From: Corallococcus macrosporus
Lineage (GTDB): Bacteria > Myxococcota > Myxococcia > Myxococcales > Myxococcaceae
DNA length: 64,000 nucleotides
Assembly (NCBI RefSeq): GCF_017302985.1
Contig: NZ_JAFIMU010000002.1
Coordinates: 62,001 to 126,000, forward strand
Direction: 5' to 3'
Shown: positions 17,411 to 26,599 of the stretch, piece after piece
How positions within the stretch are numbered: position 1 is the stretch's first letter
Layout: every line of letters starts with the position of its first letter
Program-made: the position numbers and the translations under genes
The notes under the pieces: model-generated
Database searches by the model: none
Told to the model about the DNA's origin: nothing
The model's input: the letters and a program-made list of their open reading frames with translations, nothing else

Positions 17411-19984
17411 ATGGCCGACCCGAAGATTGACCGCAGCCGCTCCAAGCTGGTGCTCGACGGCGTTCCGCCCAAGCGCAACATCCTCGTGCGCTTGATGAAG
17501 CTCTTCGCGGTGCTGGGCCTCATGGGCGCCACCGCGGGCGTGCTCGCCGTCGTGGGCGCCTACTACGTCTTCTCCGACGGGCTGCCCGCCATCCCGAAGG
17601 TGGACGAGTACTGGCCGCCCATCGTCACGGAGGTCTACACCGACGACGCGGTGCTCGCGGGCGAGTTCTACAACGAGCGGCGCAAGGTGGTGCCCTACGA
17701 GCGCATCCCCAAGCGGCTCGTCCAGGCGTTCATCGCCAGCGAGGACTCCAGCTTCTTCGACCACTTCGGCGTGGACGTGCTGGGCACGACGCGCGCCGTG
17801 TCGAAGACGGTGCTGACGAAGCTGGGGCTGCGCGGCGGCGGCGTGCAGGGTGGCTCCACGCTCACGCAGCAGACCGCGAAGGCGGTCCTCATCTCCGCGG
17901 AGGGCTACAAGGAGGCCACCGCGAAGACGCCCAAGCGCAAGATTCGCGAGGCCATCCTCGCCTTCCGCCTGGAGCAGGCGCTGACCAAGGAGGAGATCCT
18001 CTATCTCTACCTGAACAACGTCTTCCTCGGGCACCACAGCTACGGCGTGCAGAGCGCGGCGGAGAACTACTACCGCAAGGACGTGCGCGACCTGACGCTG
18101 GGGGAGATGACGCTCATCGCGGGCCTGCCCCAGGCGCCCAGCCGCTACTCGCCCTTCCTGCGTCCGGAGGCCGCGAAGAAGCGCCGCTCGTACGTGCTGG
18201 GCCGCATGCTGACGGAGGGCATGATCTCCAAGGCCGAGCATGACCAGGCCAACGCGGAGCCGGTGAAGGTGTACCCGGTGGAGGACGTCTTCCACGAGTT
18301 CGCCCCGTACTTCGTCGAGCAGGTCCGCAAGGACGTGGTGGACCGCTACGGCAACCCCGTGCTGCTCAAGGAAGGCCTCAAGGTCTTCACCACCATGGAC
18401 AGCGAGCGGCAGCGCGCGGCGCAGGACTCCGTGCTGGACGGCCTGATGTCCGTGGACAAGCGCCAGGGCTGGCGCGGCCCGGTGATGCAACTGGCCACCG
18501 ACGCCGAGCGCAACGCGTTCATCGCCAAGGCCAAGAAGGCCATGGGCAAGGAGGAGCTCGTCGAGAACCGCCTCTACGTGGGCGTCGTCACCCGCATCGA
18601 CGACGACGGCAAGGGCGCGGACGTGCAGGTGGGGCCGCACCAGGGCCGGCTGCCGCTGCTCGGCATGCGCTGGGCGCGCAAGGTGAACCCGGAGAGCTAC
18701 TACCCGGCGAGCATGATCACCTCCGTCAAGAAGGCCGTGGCGGTGGGTGACGTTGTCGTCCTCCGTCACGTGGTGAAGAAGGAGCTGACGGACGACAAGG
18801 AGCAGTGGGACAAGAAGCTCGCGGAGGACATCCCGGAGGAGGGCGTGAAGCTCTTCCGGCTGGAGCAGACGCCGGAGGCGCAGAGCGCGCTCGTGTCCAT
18901 CGACCCGCATCGCCAGTACCTCACGGCGATGGTGGGCGGCTACGACTTCGACGACAACGAGTTCAACCGCGCGTTCCAGGCGTGCCGTCAGCCGGGCTCG
19001 TCCTTCAAGCCGTTCGTGTACTCGGCGGCGCTGGAGCAACTGGAGTGGACGGAGGCCACGGTCATCGTGGACTCGCCCATCGTGGAGCACGACCCGGACA
19101 ACAAGGTGTCGTGGAAGCCGGCCAACTACAGCGAGGAGTTCGTGGGTGACGTGCTGCTGCGCACCGCGCTGGTGAACTCCATGAACATCCCCGCGGTGAA
19201 GACGTTCGGCGCGGTGGGCGTGCACAACATGGCCGAGTGGTCCAAGAAGCTGGGCCTGACGACGCCCATGAACATGGACTTCTCCGCGGCGCTGGGTTCG
19301 TCCTGCGTCTACCCGTTCGACCTGGCCAGCGCGTACGCGACCTTCAACCGCTACGGCCGCAAGAAGCCCACGTACTTCATCCGCAAGGTGGAGGACCGCT
19401 TCGGCCGCACGCTGGAGGACCACACCGCGTTCGACGACGCGTGGGCCCCGCTGCAGGACCGCGTGGCCGCGGGCTACGCGCGCCTCTTCGAGCCGGGCGA
19501 GCAGGTGATGTCCGCGGAGACGGGCTTCATCCTCACGCACCTCTTGCGCGGCGTGGTGCTCCAGGGCACCGGCGGTCCCGCGCAGAAGCTGGGCAAGCCC
19601 GCGGCGGGCAAGACGGGCACGACGAACGACTCCTTCGACGCGTGGTTCGCGGCCTACACCAAGGACCTGGTGACGGTGGCGTGGGTGGGCTACGACCTGA
19701 ACCCGCACCCGCTGGGCCGCTATGAGACGGGCGGCCGCGCGGCGCTCCCCATCTGGCTCAACTACATGAAGCGCGCGCTGGAGGGCCGGCCGCAGCCGGA
19801 GTTCTACCCCTGGCAGTCCATGCAGCTGGCGCGGCTCTACATCGACAAGAAGACGGGCAAGGTGGCCCACCCCGGCGCCAAGGGCGCGGAGCTGATGTTC
19901 TTCAAGAAGGGCACCGAGCCGAAGGAGGCCGTGCCCGACAAGAACCAGGTCGGCGTGGACCAGTTCATGATGGGCGCGCAGTAG
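17411..19984 (+). CDS. Class A penicillin-binding protein (PBP1A type)
   Basis: This 857-residue bifunctional peptidoglycan synthase has a cytoplasmic tail, one membrane anchor (about residues 31-53), and a GT51 glycosyltransferase domain. The GT51 motifs are EDSSFFDHFG (Glu111), GGSTLTQQTAK, and LYLYLNNVFLG. An OB-like region at about residues 370-450 is followed by the transpeptidase domain with SSFK (Ser530), the SMN motif, and KTGTTND. All catalytic motifs are intact, so both chain elongation and crosslinking should work. It starts 31 bp after the pseudouridine synthase gene and ends at a hairpin shared with pyrF. Confidence 0.95.
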   Translation: MADPKIDRSRSKLVLDGVPPKRNILVRLMKLFAVLGLMGATAGVLAVVGAYYVFSDGLPAIPKVDEYWPPIVTEVYTDDAVLAGEFYNERRKVVPYERIPKRLVQAFIASEDSSFFDHFGVDVLGTTRAVSKTVLTKLGLRGGGVQGGSTLTQQTAKAVLISAEGYKEATAKTPKRKIREAILAFRLEQALTKEEILYLYLNNVFLGHHSYGVQSAAENYYRKDVRDLTLGEMTLIAGLPQAPSRYSPFLRPEAAKKRRSYVLGRMLTEGMISKAEHDQANAEPVKVYPVEDVFHEFAPYFVEQVRKDVVDRYGNPVLLKEGLKVFTTMDSERQRAAQDSVLDGLMSVDKRQGWRGPVMQLATDAERNAFIAKAKKAMGKEELVENRLYVGVVTRIDDDGKGADVQVGPHQGRLPLLGMRWARKVNPESYYPASMITSVKKAVAVGDVVVLRHVVKKELTDDKEQWDKKLAEDIPEEGVKLFRLEQTPEAQSALVSIDPHRQYLTAMVGGYDFDDNEFNRAFQACRQPGSSFKPFVYSAALEQLEWTEATVIVDSPIVEHDPDNKVSWKPANYSEEFVGDVLLRTALVNSMNIPAVKTFGAVGVHNMAEWSKKLGLTTPMNMDFSAALGSSCVYPFDLASAYATFNRYGRKKPTYFIRKVEDRFGRTLEDHTAFDDAWAPLQDRVAAGYARLFEPGEQVMSAETGFILTHLLRGVVLQGTGGPAQKLGKPAAGKTGTTNDSFDAWFAAYTKDLVTVAWVGYDLNPHPLGRYETGGRAALPIWLNYMKRALEGRPQPEFYPWQSMQLARLYIDKKTGKVAHPGAKGAELMFFKKGTEPKEAVPDKNQVGVDQFMMGAQ

Positions 19985-20016
19985 CCCTTCGCGCCCCATC
20001 CCCAACGCAGTGCCCG

Positions 20017-20053
20017 TCAGGCGCCTTCGCGGAAACTCCGCGAGGGCGCCTGA
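20017..20053. terminator. Terminator hairpin built into the 3' end of pyrF
   Basis: Arms of 17 bases (20017-20033 and 20037-20053) pair with one mismatch around a 3-base loop (AAC). The left arm begins exactly on the pyrF stop codon, so the hairpin covers the last dozen codons of pyrF. It also sits 33 bases after the PBP stop, giving one element for both converging genes. Confidence 0.75.
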
Positions 20054-20877
20054 TGTGCTTCCAGGGCCCGCTTCAGCGCGGCCACGTCCGGCCCCGCCTC
20101 CAGCACGGAGCGCGCGGCGGTGGGAATCACCTGCCGCTCGCGGCCGGAGAAGAGCTTCGGCAGGTCTCCGAAGCCCGCGCCCTGCGAGCCGATGCCCGGC
20201 GTGAGCATCAGCGCGCCGCCCAGCCGCTCCACCACGTCGCGGTCGGCCGGAGGCAGCGTGGCGCCCATCACCGCGCCCGCCGGGTACAGCCCTCGGCCAG
20301 CCTTGTCGTTGAGCTTGCGCAGGCCGTCCGCCACCGCCTGGGCCACGGTGCGGCCATCCTTGCCCACGGCGTTCTGCAGGGGCTCGCCCTCCGGGTTGGA
20401 CGAGCGCACGACGATGAAGGCGCAGGCGCCGTGGTAGCGCGCCAGCTCCACCGTCTTCGCGAGCGCGCCCAGGCCCAGGTACGCGGTGAAGGTGGCGGCG
20501 TCCACGTCGTAGGCGCTGTCCTTGCCGAACAGCGATTGTGCGTAGGCGTCCATGGTGGAGCCGATGTCGCCGCGCTTCACGTCCAGCAGCGTGAGGGTGC
20601 CCGCGGCGCGGAAGCGCTTGAGCACGCGCTGGAGCACGACGAGCCCCTCGGGGCCGTGGCGCTCGAAGAAGGCGCTCTGGGGCTTCACCATGGCGAGCGT
20701 TTCTCCGGCCGCGTCGGCCAGCCGCTCGCAGAAGTCGGACAGGCCCTGCACGGTGTCCGGCAGGTTCCAGCGGGCGAGCACGTCGCGGGATGGGTCCAGG
20801 CCCAGGCAGAAGGGGGAGCGCTCGTCGGCGCGCTGCTGGAAGCGGTCCGCGAAGGACGGGGGCGGGAACGTCGTCAT
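20017..20877 (-). CDS. pyrF: Orotidine 5'-phosphate decarboxylase, type 2
   Basis: This 286-residue enzyme makes UMP from OMP, the last step of de novo pyrimidine synthesis. The catalytic Asp-Lys-x-x-Asp array is visible as LLDVKRGDIGST, and the phosphate-binding C-terminal segment LTPGIGSQGAG is present. The length fits the longer subfamily 2 of actinobacteria and myxobacteria rather than the roughly 230-residue type 1. It lies 13 bp downstream of the SDR gene on the same strand, probably one transcript. Its last codons form a terminator hairpin. Confidence 0.93.
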   Translation of the reverse strand: MTTFPPPSFADRFQQRADERSPFCLGLDPSRDVLARWNLPDTVQGLSDFCERLADAAGETLAMVKPQSAFFERHGPEGLVVLQRVLKRFRAAGTLTLLDVKRGDIGSTMDAYAQSLFGKDSAYDVDAATFTAYLGLGALAKTVELARYHGACAFIVVRSSNPEGEPLQNAVGKDGRTVAQAVADGLRKLNDKAGRGLYPAGAVMGATLPPADRDVVERLGGALMLTPGIGSQGAGFGDLPKLFSGRERQVIPTAARSVLEAGPDVAALKRALEAHQAPSRSFREGA

Positions 20878-20890
20878 GGCCAGGCTCCTC

Positions 20891-21652
20891 TCACTTCAAG
20901 CGGCGCGCGGTGGCGTCGAACAACGGGTTGGGCATGACCTTCAAGAGGCGCATGGGCGTGGCCAACTGCCAGGGGAAGCTCACCTCCGCGGCGCCCGCGA
21001 AGATGCCCCTGCCCATGAGCGCCACCGCGTCCTCGGTCTCCATGAGGAAGGGCATGGGGAAGTTGTTCTTGGCCGTGAGCTCGCTCTTCACGAAGCCCGG
21101 GTAGACGCACGTCACCTGGACGCCGGTGCCCTTCAGGTCCACGCGCAGGCTCTCCAGGAAGGTGGCGAGGAAGGCCTTGGACGCGGAGTAGGCGGCATGG
21201 CCCGCGAGCCCCCGCATCCCCGCGAGGCTGGACACGCCGACGACGTGGCCCCGGCGGCGCTCCACCATCTGCGGCAGCACCGCGCACAGCGTGGCGGCGG
21301 CGCCGGTGACGTTGGTGTCGATGATGGCGCGCGTGCGCTCCCAGTCCATGCGCTTGCCGTGCGTGGGGCCGCCGATGCCGGCGTTCGCCACCACCAGGTC
21401 CAGGCCGCCGCACTCCGCGTCGATGGCGCGGATGCGCTCCTGGGTGGCTTCCGCGTGGTTGACGTCCATGACGACGGGCTCCACCGCCGCGCCCGCGGCC
21501 TGGGCCTCCGAGGCCAGGGCCTGCAGCTGCGACAGCCGCCGGCCCGTCGCGAACACGCGCACGCCATGCTTCGCCAGCCACAGGGCCAGTCCACGTCCCA
21601 GCCCGCTCGAGGCGCCAGTCACCAGCGCCGTCCGGTAGGTCATCTCCGCCAT
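20891..21652 (-). CDS. Short-chain dehydrogenase/reductase
   Basis: This 253-residue classical SDR has the cofactor motif TGASSGLGRG, the structural VVANAGIGG block, and the catalytic serine and tyrosine-lysine pair in VSSLAG and YSASK. The arginine after the second strand (TGRR) suggests NADP(H) preference. The start at 21652 was chosen for the GGAGG six bases before it. The substrate is unknown. The spacing to pyrF suggests co-transcription without an obvious metabolic link. Confidence 0.9.
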   Translation of the reverse strand: MAEMTYRTALVTGASSGLGRGLALWLAKHGVRVFATGRRLSQLQALASEAQAAGAAVEPVVMDVNHAEATQERIRAIDAECGGLDLVVANAGIGGPTHGKRMDWERTRAIIDTNVTGAAATLCAVLPQMVERRRGHVVGVSSLAGMRGLAGHAAYSASKAFLATFLESLRVDLKGTGVQVTCVYPGFVKSELTAKNNFPMPFLMETEDAVALMGRGIFAGAAEVSFPWQLATPMRLLKVMPNPLFDATARRLK

Positions 21653-21801
21653 GCCGTCCTCCAGGGGTGTCTCTAGCGGCCTGCCTTGTCGCACGGTTGC
21701 GCGCCCGAGGGCACGCAAAACCCCTCCCCCTCACCGGGGGACGAGGTGCATTGCTCCACGCGTTGACAGACTGGAGGTCCGTGGAAGGGGAGATTCTCGG
21801 C

Positions 21802-22200
21802 ATGCCCTGGTGGAACTGCATCCTCGTGGTGGACGACGACCTGGACCTGCTCCGGGCCTACAAGGAAGCGCTGGAGCTGGACGGGCACGAAGTGGCGCTG
21901 GCGCGCAACGGCTTCGAGGCGCTGCGCCTCTTGCAACAGGGCCTGCGCCCGGCGCTCATCCTCCTGGACCTGCTGATGCCGGGAATGAACGCGTGGTCCT
22001 TCCGCTTGCGTCAGTTGGAGGACCCGGCGCTCGCTTCCATCCCGGTCATCGTCCTGTACGCGCAGGACGCGGGGGCTCGGGCCATGAGCGCCCTGGGCGT
22101 GGACGGCCTGCTGGAGAAGCCGGTGGACCTGGACGTGCTCCTGGCCGCGGTGTCCGCCTACGTGAAGCCCGCCCGGGCCACGGCGCAGCATCCGCAGTAA
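21802..22200 (+). CDS. Single-domain response regulator, atypical receiver
   Basis: This 132-residue protein is a lone receiver domain. The acidic pair (VVDDD), the phospho-accepting aspartate in LILLDLLMPGM and the lysine in LEKPVD are present. The conserved Thr/Ser that transmits phosphorylation is replaced by tyrosine (IVLYAQD). Signalling may therefore be altered or phosphorylation-independent. The ATG at 21802 follows GGAAGGGGA; the upstream open frame is not used by homologues. No kinase gene is adjacent, and it converges on the AsmA-like gene with a 6-bp gap. Confidence 0.85.
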   Translation: MPWWNCILVVDDDLDLLRAYKEALELDGHEVALARNGFEALRLLQQGLRPALILLDLLMPGMNAWSFRLRQLEDPALASIPVIVLYAQDAGARAMSALGVDGLLEKPVDLDVLLAAVSAYVKPARATAQHPQ

Positions 22201-22206
22201 GCGGCC

Positions 22207-24012
22207 CTACCGGAACGGCGGCACCGGCTGGCCCTTGAACCACTCCGTGGCCTTCAACAGGTGCAGGTCGTGCTTGCCGGGCCGCAGCTCGATGCCGCCC
22301 GTCACCGCGCCCAGCGTCGCCAGCAGGGCGCCCGTCATGTTGCCCTGCACGAGGTCCAGGTGGCCCTCCAGGGAGAAGCCATCGCCCTTGGCCTTCAGCT
22401 CGCGCAGCTGCAAGCCGCGCTCGTCGATCTGCACCTGCCCCGTCACCTCCACCTTCGGGATGTTGAGCAGCGACGTGAGGAAGCCGGGCAGCTTCTTGGA
22501 CGAGGTGATCAACGCGACCAGGGGCTGCGTGTCGGTGAGCTGGCTTGCGAAGCGCGCCTTGAGCACCGTGGGGGAGAGGGAGAGGCTGGCGCGGGGCAGG
22601 GTGAAGTTCCCGCTCCAGGAGCGGATGGGCACGTTGCCGTTGGACGACACCTGGCTCAGCCGCAGCGTCGTCCCGCTCAGCCCCAGGTCCGTCATGTCCC
22701 ACGACAGGTGCCGCGCATCCACCTCCACCTCCGCGCGCAAGAGGACCTTGTTCTGCCCCATGCGCCCGGAGACGAGGTCCGTGTCCATGCGCAGCTCCAG
22801 CGCGTTGCGCGCCTTCGCGCCCTTGGAGGGCTCCTCGCTGCGGATCGTCACGTGGCCGGAGTCGATTTCAATCGTCTGCCCCAGCCACGGGTTGAGCACG
22901 CGCAGGTCCAGGGGCTTGCTCTTCGCGACGCGCAGCTCGGGCTCCAGGTCCAGGCCCGCTTGGCCTTCGCGCCGCCGCGCCTGCACGGTGAGGGCGACCT
23001 CTGGCACCTCCACGTCGTTGCCCTTGGCGCCCGAAACGCGCACGGGCGCGAACGCGAGCCGCAGCGAGCCCGACGGCGGCCCCTGCTGCTCGGGGGGCAT
23101 GGACGCCTCCAGGCTCCACGGGGCGCGGGCGCGCATGGGGCCCGCGCGCAGGTCCAGCTCCGCGCCGGAGGCCTTGAGCTGGCTGCCGGGCTCCAGCGTG
23201 TTGCGCTGCATGCGCACGTCCAGGTCCACGCGGCCGGCGCCGCCGCGCAGGGACACGGGAGCGCTCGCGCCCAATAGGTCGTTGATCCAGTCCAGCGGCA
23301 GCACGTCGACGTGCGTCTTCACCTGGCCGCTGAGCGCCTGGGAGAGGTCGTAGCCCTTCTCCTTCTGGAAGGGCGCGTCGAGCCGGGCGCGCGAGTCGAA
23401 CGCCGTGAGCCTCGCGACGCGCTTGCCGTCCACCTCGATGAAGCCTTCGCCGACGCGCACCGATGGCAGGTCCACCTGGAGCCGTTCACGGGACTGGAGG
23501 TTCAGCGTGCCGGTGACGTCCAGCGCGCCCGCGAAGCGCACGCGGCTGAAGTCCAGCTCGCGCACGTCGTGCAGCGTGACGTCCTTCAGGTGGATGACCC
23601 AGGGCTTGCTGTTCGGGTCGGACGGCTCCGCGGGCGCGCTGGAGGGCTCCAGGTGGAAGCTGGCGCCGTGTCCGTCGATGCCGTCCACGGCCACGCGCTT
23701 TCGCAAGAGGCCCGTGAGCGACATGCCCGCGGTCAGCTCCTCCACCTCCACCTTCCACCAGACGTTCGCGTCCTGCTGGGTGAGCGTGAAGCCCTTGAGG
23801 TGCAGCCGGCCCACGGGCCACAGCCACCACGCGCGCTGCCACGTCAGTTGGGTGCGGTCCGTCGCGCGGCCCATGATGGCCTGGGTGACGCCGGTGTTGA
23901 GCGCGATGTTGAGGGCGACCTCCAGCACCACGACCGCCACCAGGGCCCAGAGCCCGGCGCGGCGCCAGCGCCTGCCTCGAGGGGCTGCGTCAGGGGAGGG
24001 TGTGTCGGTCAT
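22207..24012 (-). CDS. AsmA/DUF748-like membrane-anchored protein
   Basis: This 601-residue protein has one N-terminal membrane segment (about residues 20-42) followed by a long beta-strand-rich periplasmic region, including the phrase GRLHLKGFTLTQQDAN and many amphipathic strands. This pattern fits AsmA-like and DUF748 proteins, which bridge the periplasm and are linked to phospholipid transport or outer-membrane homeostasis. The start at 24012 was chosen because the membrane segment follows at a normal distance. The family assignment is by architecture only. Confidence 0.65.
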   Translation of the reverse strand: MTDTPSPDAAPRGRRWRRAGLWALVAVVVLEVALNIALNTGVTQAIMGRATDRTQLTWQRAWWLWPVGRLHLKGFTLTQQDANVWWKVEVEELTAGMSLTGLLRKRVAVDGIDGHGASFHLEPSSAPAEPSDPNSKPWVIHLKDVTLHDVRELDFSRVRFAGALDVTGTLNLQSRERLQVDLPSVRVGEGFIEVDGKRVARLTAFDSRARLDAPFQKEKGYDLSQALSGQVKTHVDVLPLDWINDLLGASAPVSLRGGAGRVDLDVRMQRNTLEPGSQLKASGAELDLRAGPMRARAPWSLEASMPPEQQGPPSGSLRLAFAPVRVSGAKGNDVEVPEVALTVQARRREGQAGLDLEPELRVAKSKPLDLRVLNPWLGQTIEIDSGHVTIRSEEPSKGAKARNALELRMDTDLVSGRMGQNKVLLRAEVEVDARHLSWDMTDLGLSGTTLRLSQVSSNGNVPIRSWSGNFTLPRASLSLSPTVLKARFASQLTDTQPLVALITSSKKLPGFLTSLLNIPKVEVTGQVQIDERGLQLRELKAKGDGFSLEGHLDLVQGNMTGALLATLGAVTGGIELRPGKHDLHLLKATEWFKGQPVPPFR

Positions 24013-24113
24013 GTCGCGAGGTTCCGGGAAGAGCCCCCTGGATGCCTCAAGCGTCCGACACGCACAAGGCGTGTTTCCTCGCGAAGCTGGATGGGAGACA
24101 CCGTCCCGTGGCC

Positions 24114-24148
24114 CCGGCGCGAAGGCGTGAGGCAGGCCTTCGCGCCGG
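24114..24148 (-). terminator. Perfect 13-bp stem-loop after sulfatase pseudogene
   Basis: CCGGCGCGAAGGC (24114-24126) and its exact complement (24136-24148) enclose a 9-base loop. It lies 7 bases past the stop of the minus-strand sulfatase pseudogene and 100 bases before the next minus-strand gene. Confidence 0.75.
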
Positions 24149-24155
24149 CCCTGCC

Positions 24156-25410
24156 TCAGTGCACTGGCGCGGCGGTGCCGCTCTCCATCTTCGCCATCAC
24201 CTGGTCGATGGAGAAGCTGGCCGGGTGCTGGCGTGACGGGAACTCCTTGAAGGAGGCCAGGAACCGGCCCACCACCGCCTGGGCGGGCACCAGCACGAAG
24301 ACGCGGTCGATCATCCAGGAGAAGTAGCCGACGGAGTCCTCGGAGCGCTCCAGCGGATCCGCGCGCAGGTCGAAGATGAGCGGGACGCGGCGGGTGGTGA
24401 AGGGCTGCGACCACACCTCGATGCCCTTCGCCTTCTGCTCCTCGAAGACGAGCTTGAAGCGCTTGTAGCGCACGGCGACCAGCTCGCCGTCGTCACCGAA
24501 GTAGTAGAACTCCTCCCGCCTGGACTCCTGCGACTGGCCGGACAGCAGCGGCGTCTGGTCGTAGCCGTCCAGGTGGACCTTGAAGTGCTTGGGGCCCGCG
24601 TCATGGCCGTCCAGCAGCTTCCGCACCACGTCCGGCTCGCCCGCGGCGGACAGCAGCGTGGGAAGCCAGTCCTCGGAGGAGAACAGCTCGTTGATCTGCG
24701 TGCCGGGCTTCACGGTGCCGGGCCAGCGCACGAGGCACGGCGCGCGGAAGGCGCCCTCCCAGTTGGTGTCCTTCTCCCCGCGGAAGGGCGTCATGCCGCC
24801 GTCCGGCCACATGCTCGTCATCGCGCCGTTGTCGGTGGTGTAGATGACGAGGGTGTCGTCCGCGATGCCCAGCTGGTCCAGCTTGTCGAGCAGCCGCCCC
24901 ACGTGCCCGTCGTGCTCCACCATGCCGTCCGGGTACAGCCCGAAGCCCGTCCTGCCCTTCGACTCCGGCTTGAGGTGGGTGTGGATGTGCATGCGGGTCG
25001 TGTTGAACCAGATGAAGAAGGGCTTCTGGTCCTGCTGCGCGCGTTCGATGAAGTCCAGGGTCGCGACTAGGAACTCCTCGTCCACCGTCTCCATGCGCTT
25101 CTTCGTCAGCGGACCGGTGTCCTCCACCTTCTGTCCGCCCTTGCCGTCCGCCTTGCTCCTGAGCACGCCGCGCGGGCCGAACCTCGCCTTGAACGCGGGG
25201 TCCTTGGTGAAGGCGGCGCGGCCCGCGGTGCAGCTCTGCTGGGCGTAGTAGTCGGTGAAGAGGGCTCCCTCCTTCGCCAGCCGGTCGATGTTCGGCGTGC
25301 GGTAGCCCATGACGCCCAGGTTGTAGGCTCACGTTCCAGTAGCCGATGTCGTCTCCGAAGATGACGAGGATGTTGGGACGCTTCTATTGCTTCGCGGGTT
25401 GGGTCGCCAT
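24156..25410 (-). pseudogene. Arylsulfatase pseudogene with three lesions
   Basis: This is a relative of the intact sulfatase at 37190-38860. Reading from an ATG at 25410, a TAG stop interrupts at 25386-25384, just before the conserved PNILVIFGDDIG metal-binding segment. The frame then breaks near 25326, where two bases are missing between WNVS and the YNLGVMGYRTPN block. A third change near 25206 joins AAF directly to KDPAF, removing 83 residues that include the GKNHLG catalytic segment. The formylglycine motif SCTAGRAAF and the C-terminal half are otherwise preserved. The remaining 384-codon frame (24156-25310) could be translated but would be inactive. Confidence 0.88.
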
Positions 25411-25586
25411 GCCGGCACGCTCCGGTGGGGTGTGTGTTGTGGCAAAGGGGTGGAGACGCGAAAGGGATTGGACAATTCGTGGGGGAGCGGCATGGCGGGC
25501 GGCGGGCGTGCCTGGAAGTCATTGCCCCCAGGGCCATGGCTTCCCATCCTCTCGGAGAACCCCCTTGGGGAAGGACCGGTGTGCCG

Positions 25587-26543
25587 ATGGGAATCGCGGG
25601 CCGCACGGGACCCATGGAAGCGCTCCGCAACCTGGCCCTGTCGCTGCAACAACTGGCGGCGAGCGGGATTGCGACGGGCGTGGTGCGTGGCACGGCCGAT
25701 GGGATCCGCAAGGAGGTGCCGGAGCTCGACGGGCAGTTGCACACGCTGCTCCAGGACGTGCTCACGGTGCTGGGCCGCCTGGCGCACGAGGCCGCCTTGC
25801 ACGAGCACGGCGAGCCGGTGGAGGCCACCCAGGCGCTCGCGGAGGCCGCCACGGAGGGGGCGCTGAAGGCGTTGGAGCGGGAGTGGAACGACGGCGGCCT
25901 ACCCCTGCACGGCTTGATGGTGCGCCTGAACCATCTCTTCGACGAGGTGGTGTCGTTCGCCCACTCCCGCACGGATGAAATCCGGACCCCGGGCGAGCGG
26001 GCCCAGGCGATGTCCCGGGGCGTGGTGAAGGCGGCCACGGAGCAGCTGCACGAGTCCCTGCCCGTCATCCTGAAGGACGCAGGCTGCCTGGCGCCGCTGG
26101 GCGAGGAGGTGGCCTCGAAGGTGGGGCGCGGATTGGTGGAGGGCGTCGAAGGCAAGCTGCGCGACGACGCGGACCCGTTGCTGGACCTGGTGGAGCGGGC
26201 AGGGCGAGGCCTGGTGCGAGGCATTGCCTCAGGGGTCCGCGAGGAGCTGGCGGCCAGCCCGATGGCGTCAGGGGAAGCGCTGGGCGCGGCCTTGGAAGCG
26301 CTGGCGGAGCGCACCGCCGCCGCCATCCTCCGGGGCGCGGGAGGCGCATTGTCGGAAGAGGAGCGCCGCTGGAGGGAAGCCCCCCGCAACCAGGAGCTGT
26401 TGCGGCGCACGAGCCGGGAGGTGACGGCGGGCGCGCTGGAAGCCTTGGGAGCCCGCCTGCGCCGCCCCCTGCTGGCGCTCGCGGGAGCAGGCAGCGCGCT
26501 CGTGGCGATGACGGTGCTGTCCGCCCGCTGGCGCCACGCCTGA
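25587..26543 (+). CDS. Hypothetical helical protein with C-terminal hydrophobic segment
   Basis: This 318-residue protein is not recognised. It is predicted almost entirely helical and rich in Ala, Leu, Glu and Arg, with amphipathic stretches such as residues 10-60 and 130-230. One hydrophobic segment at the C-terminus (about residues 293-311, LLALAGAGSALVAMTVL) may anchor it in the membrane. The ATG at 25587 was chosen because AAGGA precedes it; an in-frame ATG at 25614 is an alternative. It lies 56 bp upstream of the SitA5 gene, so an accessory role there is possible but unproven. Confidence 0.6.
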   Translation: MGIAGRTGPMEALRNLALSLQQLAASGIATGVVRGTADGIRKEVPELDGQLHTLLQDVLTVLGRLAHEAALHEHGEPVEATQALAEAATEGALKALEREWNDGGLPLHGLMVRLNHLFDEVVSFAHSRTDEIRTPGERAQAMSRGVVKAATEQLHESLPVILKDAGCLAPLGEEVASKVGRGLVEGVEGKLRDDADPLLDLVERAGRGLVRGIASGVREELAASPMASGEALGAALEALAERTAAAILRGAGGALSEEERRWREAPRNQELLRRTSREVTAGALEALGARLRRPLLALAGAGSALVAMTVLSARWRHA

Positions 26544-26599
26544 CCGCGGTCATTCCGCTCCCTCCTGGTTCGAGCTATGGAACTGGGAGAGGGCTCCAG

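Noticed and set aside
24058-24074. ACACGC/GCGTGT hairpin followed by TTT as a plus-strand terminator
   Set aside because: No plus-strand gene ends nearby; genes here run on the minus strand and a better hairpin lies at 24114-24148.
24156-25310. Annotating the 384-codon frame as a short functional sulfatase
   Set aside because: It lacks the metal-binding N-terminus and the GKNHLG segment, both found out of frame, after a stop, or deleted relative to the intact copy.
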